A DNA stretch of 9,367 nucleotides. It comes from Bordetella parapertussis (GTDB lineage Bacteria; Pseudomonadota; Gammaproteobacteria; Burkholderiales; Burkholderiaceae_C). Below, piece after piece: positions 1-5,929 of this stretch. Under the pieces are notes generated by a model, which did no database searches, had not been told where the DNA came from, and saw only the letters and a program-made list of their open reading frames with translations. The position numbers were made by a program, and so were the translations under genes. Where the stretch lies: positions 1 through 9,367 of the forward strand of contig CAMCES010000058.1 of the NCBI GenBank assembly GCA_945873925.1, read 5' to 3'. Within the stretch, counting starts at the first letter, position 1; each line of letters opens with the position of its first letter.

Positions 1-426
1 GACACCATGGTCCATCCCCTGCAAAGCTTGGTCAAAGCCGTGTTGCCGCAAATGCTCGCGCGTGGCCGTGGCAAGGTGTTGGTCATGGGCAGTGCCAGCG
101 CATTGCGCGGCATGAAGCGCTCATCCAGTTACAGCGCCGCGCGGGGTGCGCAACTCGCTTATGTGCAAGCCGTTGGCGTCGAGTTGGCGCCGCTTGGCAT
201 ACAGGTCAATGCCATCGCACAAAACTTTGTGGACAACCCCACCTACTTTCCACCCCAGGTTCAAGCCGATCAGCGCTTCATAGAGCGTTTGAAACGCGAT
301 GTGCCCCTGGGCCGTTTGGTCAAACCGCAAGAAGACGCCGAATTCGCGGCCTACCTGTGTAGCAGCCATGCCGATTGTTTTGTTGGCCAGGTGTTTCCGC
401 TCAGCGGTGGCTGGGCGGTGCGCTAG
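1..426 (+). CDS. Halohydrin dehalogenase-like SDR-fold protein, 5'-truncated by window edge
   Basis: This is the C-terminal ~141 residues of a short-chain dehydrogenase/reductase fold protein. The frame is open at base 1, so the Met at base 7 is probably internal and about 100 residues lie outside. An ordinary SDR has a YxxxK active site. Here Ser (91-93), Tyr (130-132) and Arg (142-144) give S-x12-Y-x3-R, the catalytic triad of halohydrin dehalogenases, which open vicinal haloalcohols to epoxides without NAD(P)H. Further on, NFVDNPTYFPP and RDVPLGRL closely match what I recall of HheA-type enzymes (NFFNNPTYFP, RDVPLGRL), and the tail GQVFPLSGGW also fits. The N-terminal region, which separates a cofactor site from the dehalogenase T-x4-F-x-G motif, is not visible. 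The stop codon directly abuts the convergent hydrolase. The SDR fold is nearly certain. The dehalogenase assignment is an inference from motifs, and an SDR with a Lys-to-Arg change is the alternative. Confidence 0.7.
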   Translation, partial: DTMVHPLQSLVKAVLPQMLARGRGKVLVMGSASALRGMKRSSSYSAARGAQLAYVQAVGVELAPLGIQVNAIAQNFVDNPTYFPPQVQADQRFIERLKRDVPLGRLVKPQEDAEFAAYLCSSHADCFVGQVFPLSGGWAVR

Positions 427-1431
427 TCAGTCTTTGTTGAGCGCCACCAAGCTGTTGATCAAGGCGGTGTAAAACCTCTCGGGGTTTTGGATGTGGGGTG
501 CATGCCCCAGGTCGGGAAACAAAACCAACTGGGCGCCGGGGATGGCTTTCACTGCCTTGAGTGACAGCGCGCGGTAATTGCCCAGAGCTGACTTCAAAGG
601 CTCAGGTGCCAGGTCTTTGCCGATCGCGGTGGTGTCTTTTTCACCGATCAGCAACAGGGTGGGCACTTGGATGTTGGCGAATTCATGCACCACGGGTTGC
701 TCCACGACCATCACATATGTCAGCGCGGAATGCCAAGCCACGGAGCGCTTGCCAGGGCCACGGTACATGCCTGCCAACATTTGCACCCAAGGCTCGTACT
801 CGGGCTTCCATTGGTTGGCGTAATAGGTGCTCTGTTGGTAGTTGCGCATGCGCTCATCGGTCATGGTCAATTCGCGCTCATACCATTGTTCCAAGCTGGG
901 CATGGGCACACCCAAGGCCTTCCAATCTTCCAGACCCAAGGGGTTGACCAACACCAGCTGCGTGACCTCCTTGGGGTACATCAGCGCATAGCGCGTGGCC
1001 AGCATGCCGCCCATGGAATGGCCTATCAAGGTCACCTCTTTGATCTTGAGGGACTTCAGCAAGGCGCGGGTGTTGTCTGCCAACTCTGTGAAGCTGTATT
1101 GGTAGTTGTCTGATTTGCTGGATTTGCAAAAACCCACCTGGTCGGGAACGATGACCCGCATGCCAGCCTTTTGCAAGGTGAGTGCGGTGGCATGCCAGGT
1201 GGCGGCACAGAAATTTTTACCGTGCAACAACACCACCGTGGGTCGGTTGGCTTGGCTGGCGGGATAGTCCAAGTAGGCCATTTGCACAGGTTGTTGCTGT
1301 GCAATGAACTGAAAAAAGGAAACCGGTGCAGGGTACTCAAAGCCTTGCAGTTGTGGGCCATAGACAGGTGGTTCATCCGCGAACACCACGGAACTCAACA
1401 TCAAAGTCAACAGGGCAACAAATGCTTTCAT
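427..1431 (-). CDS. Secreted alpha/beta-fold hydrolase
   Basis: This 334-residue protein has a clear Sec signal peptide: a hydrophobic core at residues 3-17 and a likely cut after Ala18 (VVFA|DE), so it should act in the periplasm. The alpha/beta-hydrolase signatures are all present: the oxyanion-hole HG at 70-71, the nucleophile elbow GHSMGG with Ser139, Asp266 in LIGEKD, and His310 in DLGHAPH. Helical cap sequence lies between about 170 and 245. The substrate cannot be told from sequence; relatives are annotated as esterases, lipases or epoxide/haloalkane hydrolases. It is the last gene of the minus-strand channel operon, starting 7 nt after the small ORF. There is no good Shine-Dalgarno before its ATG, so translation may be coupled. 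Its stop codon touches that of the convergent SDR gene. The fold and catalytic triad are secure, the reaction unknown. Confidence 0.9.
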   Translation of the reverse strand: MKAFVALLTLMLSSVVFADEPPVYGPQLQGFEYPAPVSFFQFIAQQQPVQMAYLDYPASQANRPTVVLLHGKNFCAATWHATALTLQKAGMRVIVPDQVGFCKSSKSDNYQYSFTELADNTRALLKSLKIKEVTLIGHSMGGMLATRYALMYPKEVTQLVLVNPLGLEDWKALGVPMPSLEQWYERELTMTDERMRNYQQSTYYANQWKPEYEPWVQMLAGMYRGPGKRSVAWHSALTYVMVVEQPVVHEFANIQVPTLLLIGEKDTTAIGKDLAPEPLKSALGNYRALSLKAVKAIPGAQLVLFPDLGHAPHIQNPERFYTALINSLVALNKD

Positions 1432-1438
1432 GGGTATT

Positions 1439-1627
1439 TCATGCTGTTGTCAGCATGCCTTTGGTTTCAATAAAGTGAACCACATCGGCCAAGCCAGCGA
1501 GGGTTTTCAAGTTCGTCATCACGAAGGGTTTGACACCATGTGGGCCCGCTGCAATCTCGCCCAACAGGGCGGCCCACACAATCAATGTCGTGCCCATGTC
1601 GTTAATGGCTGTCTCCGGTTGGGTCAA
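1439..1627 (-). CDS. Small hypothetical protein in channel operon
   Basis: I do not recognise this 62-residue ORF. It begins with TTG, whose bases overlap the TGA of the upstream channel gene (a 4-nt TTGA overlap), and it ends 7 nt before the hydrolase ATG. It therefore fills the gap between two operon genes, which supports it being real. An internal ATG at 1597 (codon 11) is the other possible start; neither has a convincing ribosome binding site. The middle (residues 13-27) is hydrophobic, and the end reads LADVVHFIET, which loosely recalls the last helix of an acyl carrier protein. The phosphopantetheine Ser of an ACP (DSL) is absent; the nearest match is DMGTTL. It could be a degenerate ACP-like relic, a small membrane-associated protein, or non-coding filler. 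Confidence 0.4.
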   Translation of the reverse strand: MTQPETAINDMGTTLIVWAALLGEIAAGPHGVKPFVMTNLKTLAGLADVVHFIETKGMLTTA

Positions 1628-2538
1628 TGACCTTGTTCTGCGCGAACTTGCGCCGCTATCGCCTCCACTTGCTCATCCGACATGCCGTATTTGGCTTGCA
1701 TGGTTTTCAGGTGCATGGTTTCTTCTTCGGAGACGATCCCATCGGCCAGCACCGCGCGAATTTCCATTTCATACATGGTTTCGCGCCGGGCCACTTGCGC
1801 GGTGTAGGCGGTGGACACCACACCCGTCAAGATGGCAGCCAAGGCGATGGCCAAAATTTGGGTCACAACCACCAGCACCACACCCAAGTAAGTGACCGGG
1901 TCCACGTTCCCCCAACCCGCAATGATGGTCATCATGAACCAGTGCATGGCGGCGGGAATGGATGGGAACACCTCAGGCTGATCGTGGCCTTCAATGATGT
2001 AGATGAGCGACGAGAACAACAAGGCGCTGATGAACAGCAAAAACAAGGCGGAGGAAAAAGAATCCTTCTCGGCCTTGATGGCTTCAAACATGTCGTCCAT
2101 CGCGCTGTTGTAGCGCGATAGCTTGAAAATCCGCAGCAAACGGAACAAGCGCAAAACCCGCAAGTCGGTGCCAGGCATCAGCAGTTGCAGGTAGAAGGGC
2201 ACGGTGCTGAAGAAATCCACCAAGCCATAAAAGCTGAACAAATAGGATTTGCGACCTGCCCATGGAGTGCCACCTTCGGCCTTGAATTTCTCCGCATACG
2301 ACCAGACCCGCAACACATATTCCACACTGAACACGGCCACGCTGAACAGGTCGAAGGCGTGAAAAAAAGTGGCGTAGGCCTCATGGATGTCGTGTACCGA
2401 CTCCAAAATGATGGCCAGCACATTCAAGACCACCAAAGACGCGACAAAAATTTCGCAAAAGCGACTGGCTGAGTCAGCGACTTCACCTTCCAATATTTCA
2501 AAAGTGCGTCGGCGCAGGGTTTTGGCGACAACGGTCAT
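1624..2538 (-). CDS. Voltage-gated ion channel family protein with GWGN filter
   Basis: This 304-residue protein of the 6-TM voltage-gated channel superfamily should sit in the inner membrane as a tetramer. Segments: S1 ~29-50, S2 ~58-80 (with VEYVLRVW), S3 ~101-122, S4 ~124-143 with positive residues every third position (R127, R130, R133, R136, K139, R142), S5 ~160-183, pore helix ~194-206, S6 ~217-245. The voltage sensor therefore looks intact. The filter does not: where K+ channels have T-V-G-Y-G-D, this one reads I-A-G-W-G-N (206-211), and the spacing from pore-helix Trp200 to the first filter Gly208 is 8 instead of the usual 9. A C-terminal helical module with ADGIVSEEE follows at ~259-297. 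The start ATG overlaps the previous gene's stop (ATGA), preceded by a good GGGAG. It is closely paralogous to its upstream neighbour. Ion selectivity cannot be predicted; K+ selectivity seems unlikely. Confidence 0.9.
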   Translation of the reverse strand: MTVVAKTLRRRTFEILEGEVADSASRFCEIFVASLVVLNVLAIILESVHDIHEAYATFFHAFDLFSVAVFSVEYVLRVWSYAEKFKAEGGTPWAGRKSYLFSFYGLVDFFSTVPFYLQLLMPGTDLRVLRLFRLLRIFKLSRYNSAMDDMFEAIKAEKDSFSSALFLLFISALLFSSLIYIIEGHDQPEVFPSIPAAMHWFMMTIIAGWGNVDPVTYLGVVLVVVTQILAIALAAILTGVVSTAYTAQVARRETMYEMEIRAVLADGIVSEEETMHLKTMQAKYGMSDEQVEAIAAQVRAEQGH

Positions 2539-3446
2539 GACTTGTCTCCCTTGGCCTTGGCCGCTTGATCCATCATGCTTTGCACCTCAGCATCACTCAG
2601 GCGAAACTGGGCTTGCAAGCGTTTCAAGATGACACGTTCTTCGTCAGACACCAGGCCATCGGACAGCACCTGTCGCAATTGCGCCATGTAGGACGCCTTT
2701 TTGCGCGACATCTGGTTGGAGAAGGCCGAGGCCACGATACCGGTCATGATGGCCGCCATGCACACGCCCAAGAAGCCAGTCAACACCGCAATCACTTCGC
2801 CGCCCTTGGTCATGGGTTCGACATTGCCAGAGCCCGAGGTGATGGTGATGATGGACCAGTAAATCGAGTGCGGAATAGAGCCAAAGTGCTGGGGCTGCGC
2901 ATGGCCTTCAGCGAAGTGCATCAGCGAGGCCGACACGATGGTGGCAATCAACAGCAAAAAGGCGGCGGAGCCAAAGGCGCGGCGCTCGGAATAGACCGCA
3001 GAAAACAAGTCTTGCAAAGCGGTGTTGTATTTGGAGAGTTTCAAAATCCGCAACAGACGCAGCACACGCAAGATGCGCAAATCCAGCATGGGAAACAAAA
3101 CATGCAAGTAGTAAGGCATGGTGGCAAAGAAGTCCACCAAGCCAAAGCCACTGAACATGTATTGGCGCCGTCCTTGCCAGGCGTTGTCGGCGTACTTGGC
3201 CCCCAACGACCAGACCCGCAGCAGGTACTCGGTCGTGAAAAACATCACGCTCCAAAATTCCAATTCGTGGAAAAAGTCTTTGTACTGAGCGTGGATCTCG
3301 GGCACCGAGTCCAAAATGACGGCAGAGCAATTCACCAGCACCACAGCCGAGATCAGCCATTCGGCATAGCGCGACAAGGGCTGCAGCGCAGACCCTTCCA
3401 AAATCTCCATCACGGTTTGTTGGAGGCCAGCTTTTTTCTCATTCAT
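2535..3446 (-). CDS. Voltage-gated ion channel family protein with GSGN filter
   Basis: This 303-residue 6-TM channel is a near-collinear paralogue of the next gene: both share EILEG at 14-18 and LRVWS at 76-80. Segments: S1 ~29-49, S2 ~58-80, S3 ~98-119, S4 ~121-140 with R124, R127, R130, R133, K136 and K139, S5 ~157-180, pore helix ~191-203, S6 ~216-244. The filter reads T-S-G-S-G-N-V-E-P (203-211), so both the Val and the Tyr of T-V-G-Y-G are Ser-like. Trp197 to the first filter Gly205 is 8 residues, one shorter than in K+ channels. The Asn after the filter is also found in EAG/ERG channels (GFGN), but the rest is not. A C-terminal module with SDGLVSDEE (262-270) ends the protein. The ATG has no clear Shine-Dalgarno and follows the two-sensor channel gene after 25 nt. 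Family membership is secure, selectivity unknown. Confidence 0.9.
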   Translation of the reverse strand: MNEKKAGLQQTVMEILEGSALQPLSRYAEWLISAVVLVNCSAVILDSVPEIHAQYKDFFHELEFWSVMFFTTEYLLRVWSLGAKYADNAWQGRRQYMFSGFGLVDFFATMPYYLHVLFPMLDLRILRVLRLLRILKLSKYNTALQDLFSAVYSERRAFGSAAFLLLIATIVSASLMHFAEGHAQPQHFGSIPHSIYWSIITITSGSGNVEPMTKGGEVIAVLTGFLGVCMAAIMTGIVASAFSNQMSRKKASYMAQLRQVLSDGLVSDEERVILKRLQAQFRLSDAEVQSMMDQAAKAKGDKS

Positions 3447-3471
3447 GGAAACTGGGGACGCGCATACGGGT

Positions 3472-5139
3472 TCATGATTTGGCTTTTAATTGCTGCCACA
3501 GCGCCAATTCTTTTGGACTCAGGTTTTGCGAAGCCTGCGCAGCTTGTTCAAACTTGGCCGCATCCGTGAGCATTGCGAGTTGGTTGATCTGCGACAGCAA
3601 CATTTTGTAATGTTCGATGGCATGTTCCGGTCGTTCGGCAATGACATGCAAGGGAAGTACGGATTTATGCTGCGAACTGACGCGTTCATTGTGGGCATCT
3701 TCCAGCAAGACATTGAGCTCTTCAATGGTGATGTGCAGTCGCTTGGCCTCTGAGCGCAGCAACGCAATTTCGGTCTCATCTAAGTGGCCGTCTTTCATCA
3801 TCGTGCGCAAATTGCTCTTCATCAATTCACGCTCTTTGTGCAACTGATCGCCAAAGGCTGATGCCAGCAATGCCGCTGGGATGGCAAAAATACCAATACC
3901 CAGCAAGGCCATGACCACGGTCATAAAGCGCCCTATAGGCGTAATGGGGGAGATGTCGCCATAGCCCACCGAGGCCAGTGTGATCACCGCCCAATAAACC
4001 GAGTTGGGGATGTTGTCAAACTTCTCTGGCTGTACTTCATGCTCGAACACATAGCCCAAGCTGGCGGTCATCACCACCATCAAAATCATGATGAAGGCCG
4101 AGGCGCTGATTACCGGCCACTCGCGGGCGATGACTGTGGTCAAAATCTTGGTCGAGTCGTTGTAGCGGGTGAGCTTGAGCAAACGTGCCAACCGGAAGGT
4201 TCGCAAGAAACGCAAGTCCAGCACATGGCCCAGCAAGACTTCCAAGAAGAAGGGCAGGATGGCTAGAAAATCAATCAGGGTTGATACGCTGCGGGCTTGC
4301 TTGAAGCGCCCTAAAAACCCGTGTCTGAACTTTGGTTCTTCAACGCAAGCGTAAATGCGCATCAAATACTCAATGGTGAAGATGCCGACCGCCACCGTGT
4401 CCAAGATGACAAATTCTAAGTTGAGAAGGTAGTGAACACTGTGAACCGACTCCAGCACCACAGCCACTACTGAAATAATGACCCAAACGCCAATGAAGGT
4501 GTCAAAGATGTTTTGCAATTTGCCGCCGAAGGCGCTTGGAAATACCAAGGCGTGTATTTTTTGACGAAAGGTGCGGCCTTGGTTGAGTTCCTTGAATTCT
4601 TTGATAGCAGGAATAACGATGCGAAACAGCTTGAGGATTCGTAACAGTCGCAAGAACCGTAGCGCCCTTAAATCGATAGGAATAAAGGCTTGCAAAAAGA
4701 ATGGCGCGATAGCTAAAAAATCGATGATGGCAAAGGGGCTAAAAATATAAGCTACGCGTGGTTTGTTTTTCTTTTGGAATTCTTCATCCTCAGGCGCTAA
4801 GTAAAAGCGCAGCGCATATTCCAAAACGAACACAATGACTGAAAAAATATCAAAGTAATGAAACAGTTGCTTGTAAGGCTCGTACAAGGCAGGAACATGT
4901 TCCAACACCAAAGCAAACAAGTTGGCAATAATCAAAATGGCAATCCACTTGTCCAGCACTGGCTGGAAGTTGCCAGGGATGTTGGGGTTCAGCGTCCAGT
5001 CGTACAACCATTTGCGAAAAGGTTGGTCATTGGAGATGGACGGACCTGATTCTTCTACGCCCAGTATTGCTTTAGCGTCAAGGGCATCAATGTCTATGAG
5101 TTTTTGGGGTGCGCTTTGGGTGTTTGTGTCAGTTGTCAT
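3472..5139 (-). CDS. Ten-TM potassium-type channel with two tandem voltage-sensor domains
   Basis: This 555-residue inner-membrane protein carries two S1-S4 voltage sensors before one pore. VSD1: S1 ~65-82, S2 ~95-115, S3 ~133-153, S4 156-175 (R158, R161, R164, R167, K170, R173). VSD2: S1 ~211-232, S2 ~243-263, S3 ~285-304, S4 308-326 (R310, R313, R316, R319, K322, R325). The sensors share IDFLAI-x-PFFL in S3. Pore: S5 ~343-366, then W383 and T387, then the filter S390-V-G-Y-G-D395, S6 ~404-430. The filter is K+-type and Trp-to-Gly spacing is the normal 9. After S6 comes a helical module with KDGHLDETE (449-457), like those of the next two genes, then a ~70-residue helical tail of its own. 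The start is well supported: TGAGG overlaps the upstream stop, 6 nt before the ATG. An unusual 4+6 TM layout; a voltage-gated K+ channel is likely, but untested. Confidence 0.92.
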   Translation of the reverse strand: MTTDTNTQSAPQKLIDIDALDAKAILGVEESGPSISNDQPFRKWLYDWTLNPNIPGNFQPVLDKWIAILIIANLFALVLEHVPALYEPYKQLFHYFDIFSVIVFVLEYALRFYLAPEDEEFQKKNKPRVAYIFSPFAIIDFLAIAPFFLQAFIPIDLRALRFLRLLRILKLFRIVIPAIKEFKELNQGRTFRQKIHALVFPSAFGGKLQNIFDTFIGVWVIISVVAVVLESVHSVHYLLNLEFVILDTVAVGIFTIEYLMRIYACVEEPKFRHGFLGRFKQARSVSTLIDFLAILPFFLEVLLGHVLDLRFLRTFRLARLLKLTRYNDSTKILTTVIAREWPVISASAFIMILMVVMTASLGYVFEHEVQPEKFDNIPNSVYWAVITLASVGYGDISPITPIGRFMTVVMALLGIGIFAIPAALLASAFGDQLHKERELMKSNLRTMMKDGHLDETEIALLRSEAKRLHITIEELNVLLEDAHNERVSSQHKSVLPLHVIAERPEHAIEHYKMLLSQINQLAMLTDAAKFEQAAQASQNLSPKELALWQQLKAKS

Positions 5140-5147
5140 GGTGAGCC

Positions 5148-5699
5148 TCAGAATTCAACGTCAGAAACTTTGACCAGGTATGAACCTTTGTCACAGATGC
5201 CAATACTCAATTGAAGTTTTTGATCAATACTGTCCTCAGCTGCCAGTTGGGAGCTGACCGCCGCAACCGCGGAACCCGCTGGGGTGGGCGTGTTCTTCAG
5301 CAACACAATGGCACCTGCCAGGCTTTTGTCAGCGGGGTTGCATTGCTCGATGAACTTGGGCGCTTCACCCTTGAACGGGTTTTGCATGCCCTTGAATTCG
5401 GTTTGCATCAGGTGGTCCAAACAGGCACCCCAAGGGCTGTTTTTGGCGTCGCCGCCACCGGCACAGGCTTTGATTTTGTAATCTGGTGCAAAGCGTTCGG
5501 CGCTGGCCGTGCTCAGCCACGTGCTCAGAGCCTCGCCGTTGCGCTTGCTTTTCTCGGTTTTTTGGGCTTGCTCGTAGGCGATTTCGCCCAAATAGGCCAC
5601 CAGCGAGAGGGCCCCGATCACGATCAAAATGAAAATCCAGTCGGCGGAAGTGGGGGCCGTTCCTGGATGCGCTGAAGGCGTTGGACTGTTCATATGCAT
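5148..5699 (-). CDS. Single-pass membrane protein with four-cysteine C-terminal domain
   Basis: I do not recognise this 183-residue protein. It has a short Ser/Pro/Thr-rich N-terminus, one strong membrane segment (about residues 21-39, DWIFILIVIGALSLVAYLG) and a ~145-residue domain after it. That domain contains four cysteines (residues 79, 93, 120, 169), which could form two disulfides if it faces the periplasm. The frame is open further upstream, but that part lies in AT-rich promoter-like DNA, so I take the start as ATG 5699 (AGG just upstream) or ATG 5693. It is the first gene of the channel operon: its stop is 8 nt before the two-sensor channel's ATG and overlaps that gene's Shine-Dalgarno. 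The position suggests an accessory or sensory partner of the channels. A pilin-like protein is another possibility, as a TM helix followed by a Cys-containing globular domain is a common pilin layout, but I see no prepilin-peptidase site. Confidence 0.75.
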   Translation of the reverse strand: MHMNSPTPSAHPGTAPTSADWIFILIVIGALSLVAYLGEIAYEQAQKTEKSKRNGEALSTWLSTASAERFAPDYKIKACAGGGDAKNSPWGACLDHLMQTEFKGMQNPFKGEAPKFIEQCNPADKSLAGAIVLLKNTPTPAGSAVAAVSSQLAAEDSIDQKLQLSIGICDKGSYLVKVSDVEF

Positions 5700-5730
5700 C
5701 AAACCTGGTTGAGAGTTGGCGGAGCATGAA

Positions 5731-5785
5731 TGCCCCTTTAAAGGGACTGCAAATGATATTCGCAAATATTGCCAATTTGCCATTT
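5731..5785 (-). promoter_or_regulatory. Candidate promoter/operator region of the channel operon
   Basis: An AT-rich tract (about one third GC in 5761-5820) precedes the first operon gene. On the minus strand TATCAT (5758-5753) is a 5/6 match to a -10 box; the matching -35 (near TGGCAA, 5782-5777) is poor. GCAAAT occurs at 5749-5754 and 5762-5767, and inverted at 5775-5780, so starts are 13 nt apart and the last two form a dyad GCAAAT-N7-ATTTGC. A perfect 12-bp palindrome CCCTTTAAAGGG (5734-5745) would lie at the predicted transcription start. Together these look like an operator-controlled promoter, but the regulator is unknown and the call is inference. Confidence 0.35.
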
Positions 5786-5842
5786 TGAATAAAAAGCTGA
5801 AAAATTAGGCGATTTTGCTAATTTAAACCACTGGTCATAGTG

Positions 5843-5929
5843 CTATTTAGGGTAAAAGCGCTGCATCAAGGCCTCGAAAGCCTCGATTGCCAAGAGCATG
5901 TCGTCGGCGGTGGTGCTCTCCAGCGCAAG
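5843..5929 (-). pseudogene. Possible 3' remnant of an unidentified minus-strand gene
   Basis: On the minus strand, the last ~28 codons before the TAG at 5843-5845 read like a real helical protein C-terminus (ESTTADDMLLAIEAFEALM, then QRFYPK). No start codon with a ribosome binding site precedes it, and the same frame meets a TGA near 5966. The protein-like part ends about where the plus-strand uraH similarity begins, so I read it as the leftover tail of a gene once transcribed divergently from uraH. I cannot name the family. It could be a chance reading. Confidence 0.3.

Noticed and set aside
667..1113. 148-codon plus-strand frame opposite the alpha/beta hydrolase
   Set aside because: The hydrolase has a full catalytic triad and signal peptide. 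The antisense product is His/Gly/Gln-rich with no family features.
1720..1745. Calcium-binding EF-hand in the channel tails
   Set aside because: Only the second half of the loop (DG-x-V-x3-E) fits; positions 1 and 3 are not acidic in any of the three paralogues, so canonical calcium binding is not supported.
2565..3569. 334-codon open frame on the plus strand opposite the GSGN channel
   Set aside because: It is antisense to a clear channel gene and its product is a low-complexity His/Gln/Arg-rich sequence, as expected from reading membrane-protein codons backwards.
5700..5783. N-terminal extension of the four-Cys protein to 5783
   Set aside because: The extension lies in AT-rich DNA with operator-like repeats, has no ribosome binding site and would put 28 polar residues ahead of the natural start.
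5840..5929. Simple frameshift explaining the missing uraH N-terminus
   Set aside because: I read all three plus frames upstream and none encodes the S-T-H-V-L-D-T segment, so the region is absent rather than shifted.
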